A DNA stretch of 64,000 nt. Origin: Gammaproteobacteria bacterium. Lineage in GTDB: Bacteria > Pseudomonadota > Gammaproteobacteria > Pseudomonadales > Pseudohongiellaceae. Shown here piece after piece: positions 36,211 through 46,000 of this stretch. How positions within the stretch are numbered: the first letter of the stretch is position 1; the number at the start of each line of letters is the position of its first letter. The notes under the pieces were generated by a model. It was not told the origin of the DNA. It worked only from the letters and a program-made list of their open reading frames with translations, and did no database searches. Position numbers and translations under genes: made by a program. The stretch spans positions 62,001 through 126,000 of the forward strand of contig JAUXNX010000016.1 of the NCBI GenBank assembly GCA_030682575.1, in the 5' to 3' direction.

Positions 36211-37884
36211 ATGTTCACTTCAAAACCTCCACTATCCCCCACACTCGTTGCCACTGCCCTGTTTTTCGCCTTCCTCTCTCAGCCTCTTTTGGCCCAGACA
36301 ACCCTGATTTTCAATATCAATGGCTATACGCTGAACGAAGACCGGGAAATCGAACGATTTACCGCCTTGCAATTTACAGGCGACAAGGTGGATAACGTCT
36401 ATACCGATGCCACTGGTGTCCCGGAGATGGCAGAACTCCGGCGCATCGACGGTCAGGGCAAAACCCTGCTGCCCGGCCTGATCGATGCCCATGGTCACAT
36501 ACTCAGTTATGGCTTGAGCCTGCTCAGGGTCGACCTTACCGGCACCGCTACCGAGCAGGAGGCAGTGCAACGCATTGTGGAATTCCAGCGCCTCAACGGC
36601 AGTCTGGACTGGATTCAAGGGCGTGGCTGGAACCAGGTATTGTGGGACAGCAATGAATTCCCAACCGCGCAGAGTCTTGACGAATTCTTCGGCGACACTC
36701 CGGTGTGGCTGAGCCGTGTGGATGGGCATGCAGGCTGGGCCAACAGTGCTGCCATGACCATCTCCGGTGTGGATATTCTCACCGAGGACCCCGATGGTGG
36801 ACAGATCATTCGTGATGCCGAGGGACGCCCCACCGGAGTCTTCGTCGACAACGCCATGGACCTGATCACTGCGAAGATTCCGCGATTGGGCATTGAGGAA
36901 GAGAAACTGGCACTGAGCCGGGCGATGCTTGCACTGGCTGCTCATGGTCTGACCAGTGTCCACGATGCGGGCGTCTCGGCACAAACAGTACAGGCCTACA
37001 AGGAATTGTTGCTGGAGGGCCCGCTTCCGATCCGTGTCAATGCCATGTTGGGAGTCGGTGATCCGCAACTGGATGCATTACTGGCAGCAGGCCCCTTTGC
37101 CAGTGCTGACAACACCTTCATCATCAACAGCATCAAGCTCTCGGCCGACGGCGCACTGGGCAGTCGCGGTGCGGCGCTGATTGAGGACTACAGCGATATG
37201 CCCGGTCACAGAGGTTTGCTGTTACTGCAACCCGAACAGTTGCACAGCTATATGCAGTCCGCCATGAACGCAGGATTTCAGGTCAATGTCCACGCCATCG
37301 GCGACGATGCCAATCGCCTGGTACTGGACAACTTCGCTGCCCTGATTCCCCAGACCGGCACTCGCGACAAGCGCCACCGTGTTGAACATGCCCAGGTTCT
37401 GCAATACCAGGACATCCTGCGTTTTGCCGAGTTGGGCGTCATTCCCTCCATGCAGGCAACTCATGCCACCAGCGACAAGAATATGGCACAGGACCGACTT
37501 GGCGAAATTCGGGTGCTGGGGGCCTATGCCTGGCGGAAACTTCTGGACTCTGGCGCTATCATCGCCAACGGATCCGATTTTCCGGTAGAGTCACCGAATC
37601 CCTTCTATGGTCTGCACGCAGCAATCACACGACAAGATCATCAGAACCAACCTCCCGAGGGCTGGTTTCCAGAAGAGCGCATGACGGCCTCGGAGGCCCT
37701 CGCCAGCTTCACAATCGATGCAGCCTACGCCGGACATCAAGAGTCTCTACTTGGTACGCTTGAGCGTGGAAAAGCTGCGGATTTTATCCTTCTGGAGCAG
37801 GACATTTTCACGAATGATCCCAGCGAAATATGGAAAGCCACAGTGCTGGAGACCTGGGTAAACGGTGTAAGCATCACAGAATAA
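36211..37884 (+). CDS. Exported YtcJ-like amidohydrolase
   Basis: 557-residue amidohydrolase family 3 protein with a Sec signal peptide (ending LLAQ-TT). Metal-site motifs of the superfamily are present: GLIDAHGHIL, VNVHAIGDDANRLVL, RVEHAQVL and GSDFPVESPNP, with DGHAGWANS typical of YtcJ-like proteins. It probably hydrolyses an amide or cyclic amide in the periplasm; the substrate is unknown. ATG 36211 is preferred over 36166 for the signal peptide. The gene is divergent from the VOC gene, 98 bp away. Confidence 0.88.
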   Translation: MFTSKPPLSPTLVATALFFAFLSQPLLAQTTLIFNINGYTLNEDREIERFTALQFTGDKVDNVYTDATGVPEMAELRRIDGQGKTLLPGLIDAHGHILSYGLSLLRVDLTGTATEQEAVQRIVEFQRLNGSLDWIQGRGWNQVLWDSNEFPTAQSLDEFFGDTPVWLSRVDGHAGWANSAAMTISGVDILTEDPDGGQIIRDAEGRPTGVFVDNAMDLITAKIPRLGIEEEKLALSRAMLALAAHGLTSVHDAGVSAQTVQAYKELLLEGPLPIRVNAMLGVGDPQLDALLAAGPFASADNTFIINSIKLSADGALGSRGAALIEDYSDMPGHRGLLLLQPEQLHSYMQSAMNAGFQVNVHAIGDDANRLVLDNFAALIPQTGTRDKRHRVEHAQVLQYQDILRFAELGVIPSMQATHATSDKNMAQDRLGEIRVLGAYAWRKLLDSGAIIANGSDFPVESPNPFYGLHAAITRQDHQNQPPEGWFPEERMTASEALASFTIDAAYAGHQESLLGTLERGKAADFILLEQDIFTNDPSEIWKATVLETWVNGVSITE

Positions 37885-37994
37885 AATCTTGATATAGCTC
37901 AATTCTGCAATCGCACTCTCACGGTAAATTTCCCCCGCACGTTGGAACATCGTTCATCAATTTTCCAGAGAAGTCCCAAAAGAGGGGAATACAA

Positions 37995-38582
37995 ATGAAA
38001 AGATTCAACTGGCTGGTGATCTCCCTGCTCGCGACCGCCATGAACTCCACAGGCTATGCCGCGACAGAACGCTCTGGGGATTTCTCCCTGACTGACCACA
38101 ACGGCACCAATCATCAACTAAGTCGCTATCGCCACAAGAGCGCATTGGTACTTGTCGCACAATCCAACATCTGCGCCATCCCGCCACACGCATCGTCTCA
38201 ACTTCAAACTCTGCGAAACAATTGGGAGGGCAAAGGTGTCGCTTTCATGATGATCAATGGCGCTGGCGAGGAATCCTCAGGGATCCAGATGAAAGCCAGA
38301 ACCCAGCGCATAGAACTGCCCATTTTGGTCGATGCCGATCAGGCGGTCACCAGGACGCTTAATCTGACGAAGTCGGGCGAAATTGTCGTACTCGATCCCG
38401 AAGACTTCAGCGTTCTCTACAGAGGACCGTTTGATCCGAAACTCGACGCAACATTGAACAACGTTGCCGCTGGAGTCAAACAGGACACGGTAGTCGTACC
38501 AGCCACTGGCTGCAATCTGAGCTTTCCAAGTGTGTCCGTACGGTCCATCCATGTGCCTGGCACTACTCCAGAGCAGGGATGA
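37995..38582 (+). CDS. Exported thioredoxin-fold (redoxin) protein
   Basis: 195 residues with a signal peptide (1-22, GYAA-TE). The rest resembles the redoxin domain seen at the start of multidomain secreted proteins: DFSLTDHNGTNHQL, GVAFMMINGAGEES, IVVLDPEDFSVLYRGPFDPKL and TGCNLSFP. The usual CxxC or peroxidatic motif is reduced to a single cysteine (SNICAIPPHAS), so thiol-disulfide activity is doubtful. In related proteins, as I recall, a cytochrome c or monooxygenase part follows; here the protein ends. RBS AGGGGA is good. Confidence 0.7.
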   Translation: MKRFNWLVISLLATAMNSTGYAATERSGDFSLTDHNGTNHQLSRYRHKSALVLVAQSNICAIPPHASSQLQTLRNNWEGKGVAFMMINGAGEESSGIQMKARTQRIELPILVDADQAVTRTLNLTKSGEIVVLDPEDFSVLYRGPFDPKLDATLNNVAAGVKQDTVVVPATGCNLSFPSVSVRSIHVPGTTPEQG

Positions 38583-38656
38583 AATGTTCATCAGCGAGTG
38601 AACATGTAACGCCGCCACTCGCAAACCGTTCGCCACGTGCTTGAGACCCGATAACG

Positions 38657-38705
38657 AAATACGGAGAGAAGCCTCGATTGAGGTTTTTCTCTGTATTTAT
38701 TTGTC
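38657..38705 (+). terminator. Putative terminator after the redoxin gene
   Basis: An imperfect long hairpin (38657-38697) whose core is CCTC-GATT-GAGG followed by TTTTT, with outer arms AAATACGGAGAG and CTCTGTATTT. It lies 75 bp after the redoxin gene and 95 bp before the YHYH gene. Confidence 0.7.
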
Positions 38706-38799
38706 CCCAAGAAAAGTGGTTTCCTGTGTCAACCGAGATATTCTTCCCGCGTTATTGCTGAAGATAGTCCGATCACAGAAACCAACAAGATGAAACGGC

Positions 38800-39960
38800 A
38801 TGCTGAGAACCACTCCACTGATTATTCTATGCTTTGTGTTTCCCGGCCACGTCTTGGCCGACAATCGAAGCGACACTGAGGCTCTGTTTGCATTTGCAGA
38901 ACAGCAACACGCGGAGTTTTTCAGCCCACCAAACCAGGAGACCCAGGAGCTGGAAGGCTATCTCGTACGGTATTACAACGGCACCAATACCTATCTGGGA
39001 ACTCGTGGTGACGAAGTCTATGTGCATGGATTACAGTTCGGTGTCGGCATCATCCGTGTTGGCGTAATTTCTGATTTTATTGACCCTGGGAGTGACGAAA
39101 TTCGGGATCTCACCGATGCAATCCTCTTTGATCGCGCTGCAAGCTGTGGCGAATACGCAGGTCAATACAGTTCAGAAGTGACCGACGTAAAACGCAGCTT
39201 GAACTTCGCGGGCACACTGGAGATTTCCGTTGCCAACGGACTGTGCACCTTTACCTCCAACAACATTCCGAATCACGACTTTGGCCAGGGCGGCAATTTT
39301 GCCACTCCCGTTGCAGCCGTCGCTCACACTTACAGCATGCCTGCAGAGCCCGTGCTGGCTTCTTCGCCCAGCGCCTTGACACTGGAGTGGGACAATGCGG
39401 TGCTGCTCAACGGCGTCAAGGTGGACATATGGGCAGCGGCATGCTACGGAGTTGGCGACGAAAAGATCGGCTGTTCGAACCCGGCTCAACCCTGGCGCTT
39501 CGACCCGATGTCGCCGAAGAACAATTTCGGAACCGACAACCACAACGCTCACACTCAACCTACGGGTGCCTATCACTATCATGGCAACCCCAATGCACTG
39601 TTCAATTCCATCAGCACGCAACCCTCACCCGTGGTGGGCTTTGCTGCTGATGGATTCCCAGTGTTCGGATCCTATTTTGAAGACAACGGAACAGTGCGCA
39701 AGGCGACAAGCAGCTATCGCCTGAAGGCTGGAAGCAGGCCGAGCGGTACTGGCAATCCCGGCGGTGTCCATGACGGCACCTACCGGGACGACTATGAGTA
39801 CGTGGCAGGATCAGGAGACCTGGACCAATGTAATGGCATGGCAGTCAATGGCGACTATGGCTACTACATCACCGATGCCTTTCCCTACATGATGTTTTGT
39901 TTCAGCGGCACTCCACATGCGTCCTTCAACAAGTTCTCGCAGGCGGTAGCCAGACCCTAA
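38800..39960 (+). CDS. Secreted YHYH domain protein
   Basis: 386 residues with a signal peptide (1-21, VLA-DNR). An N-terminal part of about 150 residues is followed by the YHYH domain, named for the motif seen here as GAYHYHGNP, with WDNAVLLNGVKVDIWAA, GFAADGFPVFGSYF and NGDYGYYITDAFPYMMFCFSGTPHASF. YHYH proteins are extracytoplasmic and of unknown function; the histidines suggest metal binding. It follows the redoxin gene on the same strand but behind a terminator. The stop overlaps the convergent M20 gene stop by 4 bp. Confidence 0.85.
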   Translation: MLRTTPLIILCFVFPGHVLADNRSDTEALFAFAEQQHAEFFSPPNQETQELEGYLVRYYNGTNTYLGTRGDEVYVHGLQFGVGIIRVGVISDFIDPGSDEIRDLTDAILFDRAASCGEYAGQYSSEVTDVKRSLNFAGTLEISVANGLCTFTSNNIPNHDFGQGGNFATPVAAVAHTYSMPAEPVLASSPSALTLEWDNAVLLNGVKVDIWAAACYGVGDEKIGCSNPAQPWRFDPMSPKNNFGTDNHNAHTQPTGAYHYHGNPNALFNSISTQPSPVVGFAADGFPVFGSYFEDNGTVRKATSSYRLKAGSRPSGTGNPGGVHDGTYRDDYEYVAGSGDLDQCNGMAVNGDYGYYITDAFPYMMFCFSGTPHASFNKFSQAVARP

Positions 39961-41336
39961 CGTCTGTTCAGCAAGGGTGCACTGACCCCTTCCACTCCTG
40001 CAAGGCCAAGGCTGAGCAGAAGTGCCAGTTGCGGACCAAAGTGAGAGTTTTCGGGAGAGAACCACTCCTCCGGTGAGTGAGAGCCACCGGCACTTCCGCC
40101 ACCTGTGATCGTGATGGCGGGAATGCCCATCGACATCGGAATATTGGAGTCCGTGCTGGAGGTTCGTAACTCCTGCAAATCACTGTCTACTGCTGCGAAT
40201 GCCAGCGCGGCGGTCTGCACCAGCGGATCGTCAACTGGGGTACTACCTACAGGGCGGTCACCCACCAGGCGAAACTCCACGGTGATTTCCCCATTATTGT
40301 TCCAGCGTGCGTTTTCCTCGGCCACGCCCTCCAGTGCAGCGGACTTCGCACGCTGCTCAAGTTTCGCCAGTTCATCTGCACTGTTGGAACGCATGTCCAG
40401 CTCGAAAACAGCATCAGCAGCGATGGAATTGACAGAGGTGCCACCCCGCACAGTGCCAACCGTGAACGTCGTCTTCGGGTCCAATGGTGTTTCCAGATCG
40501 CCGATCTTCGTGATTGCTCTGCCCATCGCGTGAATGGCGCTGGCCAGGCCGAAGGCGCTGAACGAATGCCCGCCTGGGCCGGTGAAAATGAACTCGAAAC
40601 GGCGGCTGCCAGTGGCTCCAGTAGTAATGCCGGAGAGACCGGAACCGTCGATGGAAATGAAGCCGTCGATTTCTGGGTGGTCGCGGAAAATCGCCTTGAT
40701 ACCCCGTAGATCACCTAGCCCTTCTTCCCCCACGTTACCGATGAACATGATGTCCCCGACTGTGGGAATGGCATACGTATCGAGTGTCTCGATCAACGTC
40801 AGCAGAACAGTCAGGCCACGACCATCGTCACTGATACCAGGCGCGTAGTAACGACCGTCGCGAAACTCCACGGTGACATCGGTCTCTATCGGAAACACCG
40901 TGTCCAGGTGCGCGGCGATCGCCAGCAACGGACCATCCCCCGTGCCCCTGCGCACACCGATCACATTTCCTTCGGTGTCAATATAGGCATCTGTCAGGCC
41001 ACGGCCGCGCATCTGTTCGAGATAGTATTGCGCCCTCACCTCCTCCATGAACGGTGGTGCTGGAATCTCGGTCAGGCGTATCTGCTCCGCAATGGTCTCC
41101 GGCTCGTTATGTTCAATCGCTGCAAGAGCTTCGATCACACGGGGGGCGGATACCACACCCTGGAACTGCGCAACCACAGGAGAGTCGATCACGACTGGAC
41201 CTATACTGGTTTGTGCCAGCGCTGCGCCGGTGATCAGGAAATGACTCACGGCGCCAGCGGTGTAAAGGCTTCTTGTGACACGCCTAGAGAATGCACTCGT
41301 TGATCTGATTTTCATTGCTCTGACAGTCATGCGCAT
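39957..41336 (-). CDS. Exported M20 family metallopeptidase
   Basis: 459-residue M20/peptidase-T-like protein with an N-terminal signal segment (about 20-42, ALAQTS). Zinc-site motifs are AAHLDTVFP, SDDGRGLTVLL and GNVGEEGLGDLRG, and a dimerisation domain lies in the middle. It probably trims peptides or acyl amino acids in the periplasm. ATG 41336 has GGAG six bases upstream and begins 2 bp after the PEBP gene stop, so the two are one operon. Confidence 0.88.
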   Translation of the reverse strand: MRMTVRAMKIRSTSAFSRRVTRSLYTAGAVSHFLITGAALAQTSIGPVVIDSPVVAQFQGVVSAPRVIEALAAIEHNEPETIAEQIRLTEIPAPPFMEEVRAQYYLEQMRGRGLTDAYIDTEGNVIGVRRGTGDGPLLAIAAHLDTVFPIETDVTVEFRDGRYYAPGISDDGRGLTVLLTLIETLDTYAIPTVGDIMFIGNVGEEGLGDLRGIKAIFRDHPEIDGFISIDGSGLSGITTGATGSRRFEFIFTGPGGHSFSAFGLASAIHAMGRAITKIGDLETPLDPKTTFTVGTVRGGTSVNSIAADAVFELDMRSNSADELAKLEQRAKSAALEGVAEENARWNNNGEITVEFRLVGDRPVGSTPVDDPLVQTAALAFAAVDSDLQELRTSSTDSNIPMSMGIPAITITGGGSAGGSHSPEEWFSPENSHFGPQLALLLSLGLAGVEGVSAPLLNRR

Positions 41337-41338
41337 TA

Positions 41339-41911
41339 TTACTCCGTCTGCTGGTAATGACCCATCAGCATGCCTGTGCCGAGCACATGGCCTTCAATGG
41401 CTTCCAACAAGGCGTCCTTGTTAAGGCCTTCGGGAAGGTTCAGCACGGAATCAATTGCATAAACCCGGAAGTGGTAAGCGTGCAGCTTGCCATCCACTGG
41501 AGGACGCGGCCCAAAATAACCGGCCTGACGTGTCCCATTCAGCCCGTTGATCATACCAACCAACTCCGGCACATCGATCACCACCGGATCCTTGCTTAAA
41601 GCCTGAGGCAAACCGGAAGCATCTGCAGGAATGTTGTAGGCTACCCAATGCACAAATGGCTGCGGTGTTGGCGCAACGGGATCGTCCATCACAAGCGCCA
41701 GTTGCGCAGTCCCTGCGGGCAAATTGCTCCAGCTCAACTGTGGGGAAATGTTGTCGCCATAGGCGGAGAACTGCAACGGCACAGTGCCATGATGTTCAAA
41801 TGCTGTGCTGCTGACAATAATAGTGTCATCCATATCGGCAGCAAAGATCAGTCCGGACATCAGTGAGAAGCTTAGTGCTGCAACAGTCAGTGTCTTATTG
41901 ATTGATTTCAT
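41339..41911 (-). CDS. Exported YbhB/YbcL (PEBP, Raf-kinase-inhibitor-like) protein
   Basis: 190 residues with a signal peptide (1-24, IFA-ADM). PEBP family signatures: LSWSNLPAGTAQLALVMDDPVAP, FVHWVAYNIPAD and GYFGPRPPVDGKLHAYHFRVYAID. These proteins bind anionic ligands such as phosphate groups; bacterial roles are not settled. ATG 41911 has GGAG six bases upstream. First gene of an operon with the M20 peptidase. Confidence 0.9.
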   Translation of the reverse strand: MKSINKTLTVAALSFSLMSGLIFAADMDDTIIVSSTAFEHHGTVPLQFSAYGDNISPQLSWSNLPAGTAQLALVMDDPVAPTPQPFVHWVAYNIPADASGLPQALSKDPVVIDVPELVGMINGLNGTRQAGYFGPRPPVDGKLHAYHFRVYAIDSVLNLPEGLNKDALLEAIEGHVLGTGMLMGHYQQTE

Positions 41912-42101
41912 CGGGAACTCCAGTGATTGATTGTTCTCGTGACGGCGCTGGCCATCGCTCTTTATATTGGCGGATGTCACTATAGCCTCGATAGGGCAAA
42001 ACCTGAAGTATGGTAGTTATCGATTCAACTGAACTTCTAGTGGCATCTGCAAACAGAAACAGGGATCATGGCGGGCGTCCACTCTTCCGGGTTATGCAAG
42101 C

Positions 42102-42968
42102 ATGCACAACACCCCTGACAAACAGATTCATCTTACCTCTCCAGAAGCGATCGCTGACTACTATAACTCCAACACCACTCGATTCCTGAAATTAGGTGGC
42201 AGCGGTGATGTGGCAGCCATACACAGGGCCATCTGGGCGCCAGGTGTGAAAAACCGCACACAGGCTTTCCTGTATCTGAATCAGTTCATCGCAGATGCGC
42301 TTCGACCCATGCTTGGCAATGAGCCTTCTGCAATACACCTGCTCGATCTGGGTTGTGGTGTGGGAGGAACCGCAACCTGGCTCGCACAAACTCTTGGAAT
42401 ACGGATAACCGGGGTTACTCTAAGCATCGAACAAGTCCAATTGGCAAAAGCACGAGCACAACAGCTTGGTCTGTCAGCACAGGTAAATTTTGTACTCGGG
42501 GACTTCTCGACCCCTCTTCACCTACCCCCAGCCCACGCCGCCTGTGCCATTGAGTCGTTTGTACATGCTGAAAACGCTAAAACTTTCTTCGAAATGGTAG
42601 CAAGACACATACAGCCTGGTGGTCGCCTGATCATTTGTGATGATTTTCTTAACCCCCCTCACAATTCACGAGCACTGTGGTGGATAAAGCGTTTCACACA
42701 AGGCTGGCACATAAATAATCTGCTAACCACTCACTCCGCAATAGCGTTGGCAGAAGCAAGCGGATTCAGATTGGTTGAAAAACGCGATCTCTCACCGTGG
42801 GTGCAGTCATTCAATCCTCTTCTGCTATGGTTGGTAACAACGATGACTTATATACCGTTGCGCTGGGCTTATTGGAAGAATCTGACAGGAGGAGCAGCAC
42901 TGCAAGTATGTGTGAAACGCGAGTGGACCACTTATCAGGCTATAACTCTGGAAAAATTGGCAAATTGA
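42102..42968 (+). CDS. SAM-dependent class I methyltransferase
   Basis: 288-residue Rossmann methyltransferase. The SAM-binding motif I is LLDLGCGVGGTATWL (80-94), with motif LSIEQVQLAKARAQQ, and CAIESFVHAENAKTFFEMVARHIQPGGRLIICDDF; this resembles the tocopherol/sterol and UbiE-type branch that acts on hydrophobic acceptors. Cytoplasmic. The acceptor is unknown and no pathway genes are adjacent. No clear ribosome site is seen before ATG 42102. Confidence 0.82.
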   Translation: MHNTPDKQIHLTSPEAIADYYNSNTTRFLKLGGSGDVAAIHRAIWAPGVKNRTQAFLYLNQFIADALRPMLGNEPSAIHLLDLGCGVGGTATWLAQTLGIRITGVTLSIEQVQLAKARAQQLGLSAQVNFVLGDFSTPLHLPPAHAACAIESFVHAENAKTFFEMVARHIQPGGRLIICDDFLNPPHNSRALWWIKRFTQGWHINNLLTTHSAIALAEASGFRLVEKRDLSPWVQSFNPLLLWLVTTMTYIPLRWAYWKNLTGGAALQVCVKREWTTYQAITLEKLAN

Positions 42969-43010
42969 GGGGGTTTTGAGAGGCCACACCATTTCTTTTG
43001 ATCACAGAAA

Positions 43011-46000
43011 TCAGATGTAATCCCAGCTGCCTTCATTTAAGCTCTGTTCAATCGCCGGTGCAAAGACTGCCTCCCCATCCAATTCCAACTGGCTACTTGC
43101 AGGATATAGATACATTCGCTCTGAAGGAGAATCGTCTGATGATGCCCCAGAAAGTTTTTCCTCGACATCATCAATCGGAACAATCGATACAGAAAGCTGA
43201 GTAAATCGCAAGATTCCATCACCAATAATTGAATCACCATCCAGATCAACACCCAGGCTCTGCTCTTTTTCCATCAACTCCAACCTGTTCAGTACTACGG
43301 GTTTACCAATTGAAATACCCGTGATGACATCGAAAGTCCAACTATTGAAAGTCTTCTTGCTACTGGTGCCTGAAGAATAGAGCACTGTGTAACGATCACT
43401 AGTCTGTTCTACAGCCAGGATGGTCGACCCGGACAGCGGCACCCATGGTTTACCAGCATTTGTCAGAATCAATGAACTGACAGCGGAGTCCCCTGTGGTA
43501 AGGCCATCCTGACCAATGGCATAAACTCCTGAAGACAATTTGTAAACTCCGTAGCCCAGTCCTTGAAAGGCACCATCGTATAGCACTTGCGAAACAGCAT
43601 CCCCAATAACTGTATCACCATTCAGATCTACTCCGATGCTACCCTCCTTGGCCAGGAGTTGGGCAAGAGTCAAAACAACTGCCTTACCACTGGATACTCC
43701 GGTTGTGGATGAAAATGCCTGACTGCTGAATACCTTTTTGCTGCCAGTCCCCGTCGAATAGAGCATGGAATATACGCTTTCATTGAGTTCAATTGCCAAT
43801 ATACTGCCCCCTGAGACGGGAGCCCACGCCTTGGTGCCGACCATCAGGTTCAGCCCTTCGAACGGCATATCGCCCACGGGTACATTACTTCCCGCCAGAA
43901 CATATCGTCCAGACGACAGGCGATAAATACCATAGTCAAATCCGTCATGGAGCACTTCGGCAACACCATCACCAATAACCGAATCTCCATTCAAATCCAT
44001 TTCCAGTTCTGCTTCTTTTGCAAGCAACTGCATCAAGCCTAGCACAACCGCTTTGCCTGTGGATTCACCGTTTCCTGCATTGAAATTGAGACTGCTGAAT
44101 ACCTTCTTCGTACCGGAGCCCGTAGAGAAAATGATAGAGTATGTATCCCCATCAAATCTAACAGACAGGATAATGGTGCCACTTACTGGAATCCACCCCT
44201 TGTCAGCAACCCGCAAATTCAGTGCCGCACTTGCAATATCTGTTACCAGAAATCCTGCCTCGGCTATTGCGTAAACACCCGATGTCAATCGATACACACC
44301 ATAATCCGGATCACTGTATAGCACTGCAGCGATAGCATCGCCTATGCCAGCATCCTGATTTAAATCAATTCCAAGCGTATTCTCCTTCGCAAGCAACTGA
44401 GCCAAACTGAGTACTTCAGGTTTAGCGGTCGAAATCCCGGTAATCGAGTTGAATAACCAACTGCTATACACGGTCTTGGCACCAGTTCCGGTTGAATAGA
44501 TAATTGAAAAATCATTATTGCTCATCTCCACAGCCAGAATGTTCATTCCTGAAAGAGGCGCCCAAGCCTTGCTTCCCGAAAATAATTTTATGGATCCAAC
44601 TGCACTGTCCCCAGCATGCAAACCACTTTCCGAGACAGCGTAAACGCCAGACGATACTCGATAGACTCCATAGTCAAGACCATTGGAAGCGCCGTCATAG
44701 AGCACCTGGCTAACCGTCCCGAGCGTCCTGAATTCATAAGTTGTTGTACCCTGAAAACTATTGCCAGCAAGATCCTTGATAGCACCATGAGTTATAACAA
44801 CGAAATATCTTGTATCTCCAGCAAGTACCGCAATGGGATCAATCGTCAACACGTTCTCATCAATAGAAATTCTGTTACTGCTTACTGTATTGAAACTCTC
44901 AACCACCGTCCCTTTAGCAGAACCTGCCCGAATCTCGATATTACCCACACCACGTTGAATTGATTCACTGAACGTCAAAACAATATCACCATTGCCAAAG
45001 ACATCTACTGCCCCACCAGTGGGGCTATACACTGATACGGTTGGAGCAATTGTGTCTACAGTCTTGAAATCATAGTTTTCTGAACCAACGTAGTTGTTGC
45101 CGAGCATATCCTTGATGACGCCATTGGAGAAAATCACGAAATAATTTGTATCGCCTGAAAAGCTGGCAACAGGGTCTATCACAAGTTGATTCCCTGTGAT
45201 GGAAAGCCGGGGGCTACTCGCTGCATTGAAACTCTCAAATAACGCTCCCTGCGCCGAACCTGAACGAATTTCAATCGTGCCGACACCACGCTGTATCCAC
45301 TCGCTGAATGTCACAGATATGTTACTGGAAAGCCCAACATTTACGGCGCCATCCGCAGGATTGAAGGAGGTTACCGTGGGGTCAGTGTTCTCCAGCAGAG
45401 AAATGAACTCAACAAGAGTATTGGTTTGAGAAAACAAGATCCTTTCAATACTTTCCAACCAATCCGTGCCGTCACGATCGGAAACAAGATCCTGAATGTA
45501 GTAAGAACTTTCATTGACTGAGTAGGCGATCAGGTACTGTTCACTACTACCCGACAATACCAACGTGTCAACACCCTCTCCTCCATCAATGAAATCAGTG
45601 CCGAAAAATCCCGTGATAACGTCATTACCTGCACCTCCGTACAGATAATTGTCATGCTCATTGCCTATAAGTATGTCATGACCATTCCCTCCGACAGCAT
45701 TCTCGATAATGACGCCATTGGCAATGGTGAAACCACCAATGATCCCTGCAACTTTAGAAACATAGCCCCCAGCATTTGCTCCGACTAGAGGAGCCGCTCT
45801 CAAGTCAATAGTGGCTGCTAGAGATCTTCCTGCATTTGAAATCGTATCTGTTCCAGCAGCATCCCAGATGCACGACCAACCTGTCCCTGGAGCATTAACT
45901 CCCGGAAGAAAATAATTGTTATCATCTGCATTAAAACTTGTATTTACGCCATAGAGTTGCTGTAGGGCTGCAATATCCAGGGCCATCGGAGTAATGACAT

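Noticed and set aside
36232-37068. 278-codon open frame antisense to the amidohydrolase
   Set aside because: Shadow of a gene with intact metal-site motifs.
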